Positions 1-7,278 of a DNA stretch of 64,000 nucleotides are shown one piece after another. The notes beneath the pieces are model-generated. The model was not told where the DNA came from. It searched no databases and saw nothing but the letters and a program-made list of their open reading frames with translations. The translations under genes and the position numbers were made by a program. Source of the stretch: DASYAE01 sp036501535 (GTDB lineage Bacteria > Actinomycetota > Actinomycetes > Streptomycetales > Catenulisporaceae); assembly GCA_036501535.1 (NCBI GenBank), contig DASYAE010000203.1:11945-75944 (forward strand), written 5' to 3'. Position 1 is the stretch's first letter. Each line of letters opens with the position of its first letter.

Positions 1-641
1 AGCACGTCCGGAACCAGCTTGACGACACGGTCGGCGATGTCTGAGATGTACGCGCCGCCGTAGCCGTCCTCGGGCACCGGCTCGCCCTGCGCCGACGCCA
101 TCAGGGACCTGGCGAACCGGTCGATCTGCGAGCCGGCGTCGTTGAAGTAGTACTCGGTGCCCACACTCGCGCCCGCGGCGGTAAGCACCCGCGCCAGCGC
201 ATCGCCGACCGCAGCCCAACGCACGCCGCCGATGTGCACCGGCCCGGTCGGGTTGGCTGAGACGAACTCGAGGTTGATCTGCTCGCCAGTCAGCGCGTCG
301 CCGGTGCCGTATGAGGAACCCTGCTGCACGATCGTGCGGGCCAACGCCCCCTGCGCGGCGGCGTCGAGGGTGATATTGAGGAAGCCGGGCCCGGCGATCG
401 AGGCCGACTTGATCCCGGCCGTCGCCTCCAGCCGCGCGGCCAGAATCTGCGCCACCTCGCGCGGCGGCCGCCCGGCGGGCTTGGCCAGCTGCAGCGCGAT
501 GTTGGTCGCGTAGTCGCCGTGCTCGCGGTTCTTGGGTCGCTCGACCGTCGCGCTCTCGGGCACGGGAACGGACAGGTCGCCTGCTGCGACGGCGTCACGC
601 AGCGCGGCGAGCACGGCGGCGGAGAGCTCGGCTGGGGTCAC
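1..641 (-). CDS. argS: Arginyl-tRNA synthetase, N-terminal part (runs off the window start)
   Basis: Class I aminoacyl-tRNA synthetase that charges tRNA-Arg in the cytoplasm. About 213 residues are visible, reading from a GTG at 641 (VTPAELSAAVLAAL...). They cover the N-terminal ArgRS-specific region and the start of the Rossmann catalytic domain. The HIGH signature appears as HIGG in NPTGPVHIGG near residue 134, the usual ArgRS variant. The rest, including KMSKS, lies beyond base 1. A tRNA-Arg gene about 1.3 kb away is probably coincidental. Confidence 0.95.
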   Translation of the reverse strand, partial: MTPAELSAAVLAALRDAVAAGDLSVPVPESATVERPKNREHGDYATNIALQLAKPAGRPPREVAQILAARLEATAGIKSASIAGPGFLNITLDAAAQGALARTIVQQGSSYGTGDALTGEQINLEFVSANPTGPVHIGGVRWAAVGDALARVLTAAGASVGTEYYFNDAGSQIDRFARSLMASAQGEPVPEDGYGGAYISDIADRVVKLVPDV

Positions 642-753
642 CCTGCCAAGGTTACGGGACCCGGCCCCGACGCCCGTAATCAGCGAGCCGCGATGTCCGC
701 GATGCGAACGCCCAGGGACTGACGCTGTGTCAGCTTCAGCTTCAGCTTCGGCC

Positions 754-1245
754 TCAGCGTCCGCGCGGGCGCCGCAGGGGAAGCGGCTCCTCACCGGCAT
801 CCAGCAGTTCGAGCAGCCGGCGCAGCTCATCCTGCTCCTGCGCGGAAAGCTTGGCGAACAGCTGCTCAGCCGCTTCAGCACGCATCAGCCCGACCTGCCG
901 CAGCACCTCGGTCCCCGCGTCGGTCAGCACCACGATGGTCGCCCGCCGGTCGGTCGGATCCGGCTCGCGGGCCACGAACCCGGCAGTCTCCAGCGTGTCC
1001 ACCATCGAGGTGATGGACCGGGGCACCACTTCGAGCGCCTGGGCCAGGTCGGCCATCCGCGGCCGCTCGAACCGCGAGATGACCCGCAGCGCCCGCGCCT
1101 GCGCCTCGGTCAGCCCGAAATTGTCATACGAAGGCGCGGAGCGGCGACGGATCCGATGCGCGGTGCGCAGGTACAACTCGGCCAGGCTCGGCTCGGTCGG
1201 CGCCGCGGCGTCGCCCGGTTCCGCCGGGTCGGTCAGGGTGGTCAT
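754..1245 (-). CDS. MarR-family transcriptional regulator
   Basis: A 163-residue winged-helix regulator. The central part has the MarR order: a helical dimerisation segment, LTEAQARALRVISRF, a recognition region (MADLAQALEVVPRSITSMVDTL) and the wing, DPTDRRATIVVLTDAG. The DxRR-type wing motif is clear. MarR proteins usually repress their own gene and a neighbouring gene in response to small phenolic or oxidant ligands. No divergent partner lies immediately upstream, so the target cannot be read from context. The 3' neighbour on the same strand is argS, 112 bases away and probably separately transcribed. Confidence 0.88.
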   Translation of the reverse strand: MTTLTDPAEPGDAAAPTEPSLAELYLRTAHRIRRRSAPSYDNFGLTEAQARALRVISRFERPRMADLAQALEVVPRSITSMVDTLETAGFVAREPDPTDRRATIVVLTDAGTEVLRQVGLMRAEAAEQLFAKLSAQEQDELRRLLELLDAGEEPLPLRRPRGR

Positions 1246-1453
1246 AGCGCAGCAGTGTATTTCGGGACGACCACCGAGGAGTACCCAGGCGCAGGAATCC
1301 GCGGAACCTCCCTATATACCGCTGAGTCTCGCCGACACACCTGCACACGAGGCCCGACCGAGGCGGCACCAGGACCGCTCCGACCAGCCAACTCGCGGGC
1401 AGCGGGCCGGGGGCCGGAAGCCGGGGGCCGGGGACCAATGCGGCGCCTCGGAT

Positions 1454-1888
1454 TCAGCGCGGCCGAGCCGCCTGCCGAACCGCGCGCACCAGATCAGCCG
1501 GATCGAACGGCTTCGTCAAATACTCCCGCACCCCCAGCTCCCGCCCCCGGGCCAGATCGCTCTCCTGCGCGCACGCGGTCACCATCACGATGGGCAGCCG
1601 CCCCGTCGCCGGATCCGACCGCAGCCGCGCCGCCGTGGCGAACCCGTCCAACTGCGGCATCACGACGTCCAGCGTGATCACATCCGGCTCCACCAACGCG
1701 ACCAGATCCAGGCACTCCCCGCCGTCCTCCGCCAGGAAGACCTCGAATCCCTCCAGCTCCAGATTCACCGCGATCAGCTCCCGGATCACCGGACTGTCAT
1801 CCACCACGAGCACCCGCAGCGCCGGCCACCCACCACCGCCGCACCCGTCTTTCCGCAGCTCAGCGCGGCCATCCTGGATGGGACTCAC
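1454..1888 (-). CDS. Single-domain response regulator (receiver only)
   Basis: A 144-residue protein that is essentially one CheY-like receiver domain. The acidic pair is in VLVVDDSPVIREL, the phosphoacceptor Asp in DVITLDVVMPQLDG, the Thr/Ser switch in IVMVTACAQ, and the conserved Lys in YLTKPFDPADL. No DNA-binding or enzymatic output domain follows, and no histidine kinase is adjacent, so its kinase is elsewhere. It would act by protein-protein contact or in a phosphorelay. The start is the GTG at 1888, giving a Gly-rich 20-residue lead-in before the first beta strand. A slightly later start cannot be excluded. Confidence 0.85.
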   Translation of the reverse strand: MSPIQDGRAELRKDGCGGGGWPALRVLVVDDSPVIRELIAVNLELEGFEVFLAEDGGECLDLVALVEPDVITLDVVMPQLDGFATAARLRSDPATGRLPIVMVTACAQESDLARGRELGVREYLTKPFDPADLVRAVRQAARPR

Positions 1889-1961
1889 ACCCCCAGGCTA
1901 GCGGCGCCACAATGCGTGCGCGGGCACAACCGGAGAACTGGTATGGTTCTTCCCGTTGCCC

Positions 1962-2033
1962 GCCCCCGTAGCTCAGGGGATAGAGCACCGCCCTCCGGAG
2001 GCGGGTGCGTAGGTTCGAATCCTACCGGGGGCA
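1962..2033 (+). tRNA. tRNA-Arg(CCG)
   Basis: A full cloverleaf of 72 bases can be drawn. The 7-bp acceptor pairs GCCCCCG with CGGGGGC, followed by discriminator A. The D arm is GCUC/GAGC. The anticodon stem CCGCC/GGCGG encloses loop CUCCGGA with anticodon CCG. The variable loop is GUGC, and the T arm GUAGG/CCUAC encloses UUCGAAU. The 3' CCA is not encoded. It decodes CGG, a common arginine codon in GC-rich actinobacteria. Confidence 0.96.
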
Positions 2034-2046
2034 CAACACTTCAGAA

Positions 2047-2086
2047 GCAGAAATGGCCCTCCACCTGCGTGGGGGGCCATTTCTGC
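2047..2086. terminator. Hairpin terminator after the tRNA
   Basis: A perfect 13-bp inverted repeat (arms 2047-2059 and 2074-2086, sequence GCAGAAATGGCCC) with a 14-base loop begins 13 bases past the tRNA. It has no T-run, as is usual for actinobacterial hairpin terminators. Its position between the tRNA (+) and the 3' end of the SARP gene (-) would let it end transcription from both sides. Confidence 0.8.
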
Positions 2087-2138
2087 GTTCGCTTGTGGAT
2101 GACACCGGGGCCACGCGGAGACAAGCGGGTTCACAGGC

Positions 2139-5081
2139 TCATCGCGCTGACAGCTCGGCCAGCCGTGTGCGTACGCGCTCGGTGTCGGGAGCCATGCCCA
2201 GGTTTTGGAAGATCTCCAGTGCCTGTCCGAGGTGGGCGAGGGCGGGCTCGATCTCCCCCTCGGCCCCGAGGCACTCGCCGAGGCCTTCCAGCGCGACGGC
2301 CTCGTCGTCGGGCTTGTCCAGCTCCCGGTTCATGGCCAGCGCCTGCCGGTAGAGCGCGAGGGCACGTGGGAGGTCGCCACCGACGGCCACGGCGGCGGCG
2401 TAGTGGTTGAGTGCCCAGGCCTCGCCGTGGCGGTTGCCGGTTGCGCGATAGATGTCCAGGACCCGGATCAGGGCGTCGAAGGCCCGGGGCAGATCGCCGG
2501 TCAGGCGTCGCACGAGCCCCAACTCGGTCAGGACGTAGGCCTCGCCGCTGCCGTGCCCGGTCTCGCGGGAGATGTCCAGGGCCTGGGTGAGCGCGGCGTC
2601 GGCCCCGGGCAGATCCCCGGTGATGCGCCATACGATGCCCAGCTCGGTCAGGGCAGCGGCCTCGCCGTTCCGGTGGCCGATCATGCGGCTGTTCTCCAGG
2701 GCCTGAGTGAGGGCGCCGGCGGCTCCCGAAAGATCCCCGGTCAAGCGGCGCACCAACGCCAGCTCGGTCAGGGCATTGGCCTCGCCGTGCCGGTTGCCGA
2801 TCAGGCGGTAGCTCTCCAGGGCCTGGGCCAGGGCGTCGGTGGCTTCCGGCAGATCCCCGGCCAGGCGACGCACGTACCCCAGCTCGGCCAAGGCGTTGGC
2901 CTTGCCGTGGTGGCTGCCGGTCGTGTGGCAGATCTCCAAGGCCTGGTTGAGCGCGTCGGTGGCGCCGGGCAGATCCCCGGTCAGGCGCCGCACGGTGCCC
3001 AGATCGTTCAGCGCGATCGCTCGGGCGGGTGTTCGACCCTGGCGTTCGGCGGTCTCGGCAGCAGCCTGATGCAGGTCGAGCGCACGGCTAAGCGGGCCGT
3101 CGATGCGCAGGATCTCGGCCAGTCCCGCGGCCAGCTCGATGAGGTGCTCGTGCAGCGCGGACACGCGGGCGTGGGCGATGGCGGCTTCGAGATTGTCTCG
3201 TTCGGTGCGCAGCCAAGCCCGGGCGGCCTCCGGGTCGGACAGGCCGGGGGCGTGGGCGGGCGCGGGGTCGTCCGGCTTGGCGCGCGGGTAGCGTGCGATG
3301 GGGACCGAGGCGCTTCGGGCGGTGTGCCCGTAATAGTGCAGCAGCCGGTCCGCGGCAGCGTTGCGTGCGGGCGCTGGATCGCGCTCGGCCAGGGTGCGGG
3401 CGTGGGCTCGGATCAGATCGTGCAGGCGGTAGCGGCCGGGGGCGTGCTCGATCAGTAGGTTGTGATCGACCAGGTCCTCCAGCAGGCCGGTGGCAGTCGT
3501 GGGGTCGGTGTCCAGCAGGGCCGCGGCGGCGTACGCGTCGACATCCGGGCCGGGCACCAGTCCTATGCGGCGAAAGAGCAGCTGGTGCCGTTCGCGCAGG
3601 CTGGTGTAAGAGAGGTCGAACACCACGACCAAGCTGCGCTCGCCGTCGAACAGGGCCTGCAGGCGGCGGGGCTCGTCGCGCAGCAGTCCGGCCAGGTGCT
3701 GAAGGTTCCAGATGGGGCGGTGGCGTAGCAGCGCGATGGCGTCGTGCGGCTTTAGCAGGCCGAGGGATACGCTGCGGGCGTCGTCCAGGCCTTTCAGGCG
3801 CCTGCGGCTGGTGACCAGCACCAGACAGCCCGGATCGCCGGGCAGCAGGGGCCGTACTTGCGCCTCGTCGGTGGCGTTGTCCAGCAGGATCAGGGTCCTG
3901 GTGTCGGCCAAGCGGTGGCGGTGCAGCGCGGCGCGCGCCTCGGTGTCCTCGGGGATCTGCTGCGCGGGTATGCCCAGGGCGCGCAGGAACCATTCCAGGG
4001 CTTCGCCTGGCTCGCGCGGCGGGCGTCCCGCGGTGTGGCCGTGCAGGTCGAGGAAGAGCTGTCCGTCCGGGTACCGGTCGGCCAGCACGTGGGCGGCGTG
4101 CACGGCCAGGGCGGTCTTGCCGATCCCGGCCATCCCGTCGACGGCGCAGATCACCGTCGTGCCGTCGATCCCGGCCGTGATCTCAGAGTCGGTCGGCAGC
4201 TCGGTGAGCAGCTCCAGCTCGGCCTTTCGGCCGACGAAGTACCCGGGGGCCGCGGGCAGCTGATGGGGTGACCTGACCACGGCGGCCGGGGCGGGCGGCG
4301 CTTGGTCCGTCGATGGCGGCGCGGGCGGCGCGGGCGGCGGCGCCTCGTCGCCGGCCAGGATCCGCTCGTGCAGCCGGCGCAGTTCGGGCCCCGGTTCGAC
4401 GCCCAGCTCCTCGACTAGGACTTGGCGGGCGTGCCGGTAAGCCTCCAGCGCCTCGGCTCGACGGCCGCTGTCGGCCAGAGCAGTCATCAGCTGGACGTGA
4501 AAGTGCTCGCGCAGCGGGTGCACACCGGTCAGCTCGCGCAGCTGCGGCACCAACAGCTCGCACCGTCCCAGGTGCAGTTCGGCCTCTGCATGGTCCTCGA
4601 GCACCTGGAGCCACAACTGTTCGAGCCGGGGCGCGAACCTGTCGCGCAGAAGCTGGGAAGGCACGTCCAGCAGCGGCTGCCCCCGCCACAGCGCCAGCGC
4701 GCGGGCCGCCACGTCCGAGGTCCGCGCCCACGCCGTCTCCCGCAGCGCCGAACCCGCCTCACGACAGCAGGCCTCGAACCCCGAGGCATCCAGCTCTCCC
4801 CGCCGCACCCGCAGCAAATAGCCCGGATCGTGCGTCACCACCCGCCCGGCCTCGACCCCCAGAGCCCGGCGCAAACGCCCGACATGGCTGCTCAGCGTGC
4901 GCGCGGCAGCGGTCGGCGGCGCGCCGTCCCAGACCTCTTCTATCAGCGCCTCCACACCGACCGGCGTGTTGGCCCGCAGCACCAGCGCGGCCAGCAGCAC
5001 GCGCAGCCGCGTTCCGGGCACCTCCACCGGCTCCCCGGCCTCATCCGCCACCCGCAACTGCCCCAGCAACTCGAACCGCAT
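2139..5081 (-). CDS. SARP/AfsR-type transcriptional regulator with NB-ARC and TPR domains
   Basis: A 980-residue AfsR-like regulator. Residues 1-95 form the OmpR-like DNA-binding domain (MRFELLGQLRV...VVTHDPGYLLRV). Residues 100-245 are the bacterial transcriptional-activation (BTAD) domain. After a Pro/Ala linker comes an NB-ARC-type ATPase with a P-loop (GMAGIGKTALA, about residue 314), Walker B TLILLDNA and sensor VLVTSRR. A winged helix ending YRLHDLIRAHA follows. From about residue 660 there are roughly seven 40-residue TPR-like repeats (NDLGTVRRLTGDLPGATDAL type). Such proteins activate secondary-metabolite or developmental genes from 11-bp-spaced direct repeats. Between sensor and winged helix the usual GLPLAL (GxP) segment is absent: LLRHR runs straight into PIWNLQHL near residue 450, consistent with an in-frame deletion of about 40 residues. 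Nucleotide handling may therefore be altered. It diverges from a secreted-protein gene across a 209-base spacer carrying a SARP-like operator. Confidence 0.93.
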   Translation of the reverse strand: MRFELLGQLRVADEAGEPVEVPGTRLRVLLAALVLRANTPVGVEALIEEVWDGAPPTAAARTLSSHVGRLRRALGVEAGRVVTHDPGYLLRVRRGELDASGFEACCREAGSALRETAWARTSDVAARALALWRGQPLLDVPSQLLRDRFAPRLEQLWLQVLEDHAEAELHLGRCELLVPQLRELTGVHPLREHFHVQLMTALADSGRRAEALEAYRHARQVLVEELGVEPGPELRRLHERILAGDEAPPPAPPAPPSTDQAPPAPAAVVRSPHQLPAAPGYFVGRKAELELLTELPTDSEITAGIDGTTVICAVDGMAGIGKTALAVHAAHVLADRYPDGQLFLDLHGHTAGRPPREPGEALEWFLRALGIPAQQIPEDTEARAALHRHRLADTRTLILLDNATDEAQVRPLLPGDPGCLVLVTSRRRLKGLDDARSVSLGLLKPHDAIALLRHRPIWNLQHLAGLLRDEPRRLQALFDGERSLVVVFDLSYTSLRERHQLLFRRIGLVPGPDVDAYAAAALLDTDPTTATGLLEDLVDHNLLIEHAPGRYRLHDLIRAHARTLAERDPAPARNAAADRLLHYYGHTARSASVPIARYPRAKPDDPAPAHAPGLSDPEAARAWLRTERDNLEAAIAHARVSALHEHLIELAAGLAEILRIDGPLSRALDLHQAAAETAERQGRTPARAIALNDLGTVRRLTGDLPGATDALNQALEICHTTGSHHGKANALAELGYVRRLAGDLPEATDALAQALESYRLIGNRHGEANALTELALVRRLTGDLSGAAGALTQALENSRMIGHRNGEAAALTELGIVWRITGDLPGADAALTQALDISRETGHGSGEAYVLTELGLVRRLTGDLPRAFDALIRVLDIYRATGNRHGEAWALNHYAAAVAVGGDLPRALALYRQALAMNRELDKPDDEAVALEGLGECLGAEGEIEPALAHLGQALEIFQNLGMAPDTERVRTRLAELSAR
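2400..3060 (-). repeat. 120-bp tandem repeats encoding the TPR array
   Basis: Units of 120 bp recur with strong base identity. Motifs of the type CCAGGGCCTG and GGCAGATCCCCGG return at about 2460, 2580, 2700, 2820 and 2940. Each unit encodes one 40-residue helical repeat of the SARP protein. The high base-level identity suggests recent expansion or homogenisation and could promote copy-number change. Confidence 0.8.
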
Positions 5082-5167
5082 ACCGCACCCCCCGGCACAG
5101 CATCCCCGTCGGCATCACAGGACCCGAATACGTCGGGTCCGGCTCCGATGCTACGCGCGTTGCGTCT

Positions 5168-5198
5168 GCACTGCGCACGGATTGAGCCTGGATTGAGC
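5168..5198 (+). promoter_or_regulatory. Candidate SARP operator: 11-bp-period direct repeats
   Basis: GGATTGAGC occurs at 5179-5187 and again at 5190-5198, exactly 11 bp apart. A weaker copy, GCACTGCGC (6 of 9 matches), sits one more 11-bp step upstream at 5168-5176. SARP proteins are known to bind heptameric direct repeats with 11-bp spacing just upstream of a -10 element. The array lies between the divergent SARP gene and the secreted-protein gene, 93 bases before the latter's start. No strong -10 is visible downstream, so the assignment rests on spacing and context. Confidence 0.55.
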
Positions 5199-5290
5199 AG
5201 CCTTCCGGGAGAGTCGACGCGGACATCCGCATTCGGCGAGGCCGCACGTCGGCGCGCGGCCCGCCGCGACTTTCACGGAGGACGCACGCG

Positions 5291-5848
5291 ATGAAACTCA
5301 AGATCAGGATCCGGCGCGTGGCGGCACTCGCCGTCACCGCCCTCGCCCTGGGCCTCGGCGCGCTCGCCGCCGCCCCGGCCCAGGCGCAGACCGTACCCGC
5401 CCCCCTGCAGACCAGCGCTGAGACGTTCGTCGGGACCTTCTACATCTGCGACGGCAACGGCGCGGGCTCCTGCAAGTCGCTCCAGCCCGGCGCCTCGATC
5501 TCCGACAACGAGAAGATCTACGCCATCGGGGAAAGCAACGGCGCGTGGCGGTGGGATGTCTACAGTGTCTCGGCCGGCGGCGAGACGAACTACATCTTCG
5601 TGCTGCACGCCGACAACGGTTTCTGCAACGGCAACTCCGCCGGGGGCGACATCCTCAAGGACTGTTCCAGCGCAGCGTCCGAGCAGTGGGTGTACACGAC
5701 ATCCCACCTGCTGGTGAACGTCGGCCGGTCGAACGACAAGGGAACCGTGGAAGTCCTTTGCAACCCCGGCGGGGGCGGCCAGCTGGTGATCGTTCCGCCC
5801 GGCTCGTGCACGGCGTACCACGAGACGTGGGGTTTCGAAGCAGCCTGA
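5291..5848 (+). CDS. Secreted protein of unknown function
   Basis: A 185-residue protein with a clear Sec signal peptide: a basic start (MKLKIRIRR), a hydrophobic core (VAALAVTALALGLGAL) and a likely cleavage after AQA near residue 33. The mature part, about 150 residues, is rich in Gly, Asn and Ser and has four Cys (FYICDGN, GSCKSL, GFCNGN, KDCSSA) plus two more near the C-terminus (VLCNPGG, GSCTAY). This suggests a disulphide-bonded extracellular domain. I do not recognise a family. A GGAGG sits 9-13 bases before the ATG. It diverges from the SARP gene and is followed by a strong hairpin terminator, so it is a single-gene unit. Confidence 0.82.
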   Translation: MKLKIRIRRVAALAVTALALGLGALAAAPAQAQTVPAPLQTSAETFVGTFYICDGNGAGSCKSLQPGASISDNEKIYAIGESNGAWRWDVYSVSAGGETNYIFVLHADNGFCNGNSAGGDILKDCSSAASEQWVYTTSHLLVNVGRSNDKGTVEVLCNPGGGGQLVIVPPGSCTAYHETWGFEAA

Positions 5849-5867
5849 TCCGGGAGGGCGTATCCAG

Positions 5868-5905
5868 CCGGTGTGCGGGCCAGCGCTTTCTGGCCCGTAC
5901 ACCGG
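5868..5905. terminator. Bidirectional hairpin terminator
   Basis: A 15-base inverted repeat with one mismatch: 5868-5882 (CCGGTGTGCGGGCCA) pairs with 5891-5905 (TGGCCCGTACACCGG) around an 8-base loop. It lies between the stop codons of the secreted-protein gene (+) and the SWIM protein gene (-), so it probably serves both. Confidence 0.8.
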
Positions 5906-5931
5906 CGTCTCACGCCGCGTCGTGGTCTGCA

Positions 5932-7278
5932 TCAGCGCAATGTCGTGAGTAGGTCGGCGGGGTCCTGGCTGGGTGGGCCGTCCGGCCACCAGGCGCCGTC
6001 GCGTTGGCGGTAGGGGTGCCAGCGGCCGTCGTGGCCGTAGCGCAGTTGGAGGCCGTGATCGGCGAAGGTCCAGCGGTTGCGCCAGGCTTTGGGTGCGGGC
6101 GGGTCTTCGCCGTCCCAGCCGGCTTCCAGCAGGGTGCGGGCGCGGGCCAGGTCTGCGGCCGGCGGGGTCCAGGGATCTTCGAGGACGTCGAGTCCAGGTT
6201 GGCCGCCGTAGCGCCAGGCCACGATCCTGCGCGCCAGCTGCATCGGCTCGACGTCGAGGGCTTCGATGACGCGGGCGAAGACGTGGACGTCGCGGTGTTC
6301 GCCGGACAGGAGCCGGATCGCGTCGTGGTGCGCGTCGAGCGTTGGCAGGAGTGGGGGAAGGTCGCCGTCTGCGTGGTCGTTGTCGGGCGTGCGGTCCGGC
6401 AAGGATAGACAGGTGTCCAGCAGAGCCTTGGCACGTGTGGCGGCGTCGGCGGCGAGCATTTCCAGGGCCGGCGGGTCGATGTCGGCGGGGTGTGTGGGCG
6501 TGTCGAGTACGGCGGGTGGGCCGGCTTTCGGCACCGGGCTGACCGGGGCCAGTGCCGAGAGCAGCGGGTGCTGCGTGTGCTGCGAGGGCTGCCACATGGC
6601 GAAGGCGCTGCGGGCCGGCACTCCGCGCGGGGCCTGTCGTGGTGGTGGGACGGTTGCTGCGGCTGTGGCCTGTTCGACTGCTGCGCGTGCCGTGTTTCGG
6701 CGGTGCAGCTCCGTCATGATCGTGTCCTCGTCCCGGCCGCGCATGAGCAGCAGGACGAAGGGGTCCTCATCTAGGATGCGCGCGATTTGGTAGCACAGTG
6801 CGGCGGCGTGCTTGCACGGGTATCCCCAGTCGGGGCAGCTGCACTGCGGGTCGAGGTCGTTGCCGTGTGGCAGTAGGCGCACACCGGCATCTGCGGCGTC
6901 CTCGGCCAGGCCTTCGGGCATGTCGCGGTCGAGCAGGGCCGCGAGGTGCAGGGCCTTGGCCGCGACCGCGTCGAGCAGGCGGTCCCAGGCGCGGTCGTCC
7001 AGGGTTCTGATGTGCACGTCGGAGGTGTAGGGCTTGGGTCGGCTTCCGTGTACTCGCGCGGTGATCCGGCCCGGGCTTACCGTGATCTCGCCGACCGCTC
7101 CGCTGCGTGCGTAGGTGCGTCCGCGGGCGAGGCGGGCGGAGTCCATCGAGCACTCCTCGAGTGCTGCGATCCATGCCTGGCCCCACCAGGACGTTGCGAA
7201 GCCGCGCCGGCCGGGGGAGGGCGGCAGGGCGGGGAAGGACCTGGCGTGCCTGTCGGCGGGCTTCCTGGTGCGGGCCAT
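5932..7278 (-). CDS. SWIM zinc-finger protein
   Basis: A 448-residue cytoplasmic protein with a SWIM zinc finger. The CxCx(n)CxH pattern is QCSCPDWGYPCKH at about residues 143-155. Upstream lies the typical lead-in GRRGFATSWWGQAWIAALE, near residue 25. The C-terminal half contains Pro/Ala-rich linkers and a helical region with no recognised fold. The ATG (7278) overlaps the TGA of the SNF2 helicase gene by one base, so the two are co-transcribed and translationally coupled. SWIM proteins next to SNF2 enzymes are common in actinobacteria and may target the motor to nucleic acid or partner proteins; that role is inferred. The reading frame continues open upstream of 7278, but only the part from this ATG matches the family. 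Confidence 0.9.
   Translation of the reverse strand: MARTRKPADRHARSFPALPPSPGRRGFATSWWGQAWIAALEECSMDSARLARGRTYARSGAVGEITVSPGRITARVHGSRPKPYTSDVHIRTLDDRAWDRLLDAVAAKALHLAALLDRDMPEGLAEDAADAGVRLLPHGNDLDPQCSCPDWGYPCKHAAALCYQIARILDEDPFVLLLMRGRDEDTIMTELHRRNTARAAVEQATAAATVPPPRQAPRGVPARSAFAMWQPSQHTQHPLLSALAPVSPVPKAGPPAVLDTPTHPADIDPPALEMLAADAATRAKALLDTCLSLPDRTPDNDHADGDLPPLLPTLDAHHDAIRLLSGEHRDVHVFARVIEALDVEPMQLARRIVAWRYGGQPGLDVLEDPWTPPAADLARARTLLEAGWDGEDPPAPKAWRNRWTFADHGLQLRYGHDGRWHPYRQRDGAWWPDGPPSQDPADLLTTLR

Noticed and set aside
2400..3060. Regular 120-bp repeats that could suggest a CRISPR-like or satellite array
   Set aside because: The repeats are in frame with, and encode, TPR units of the SARP protein; there are no unique spacers.
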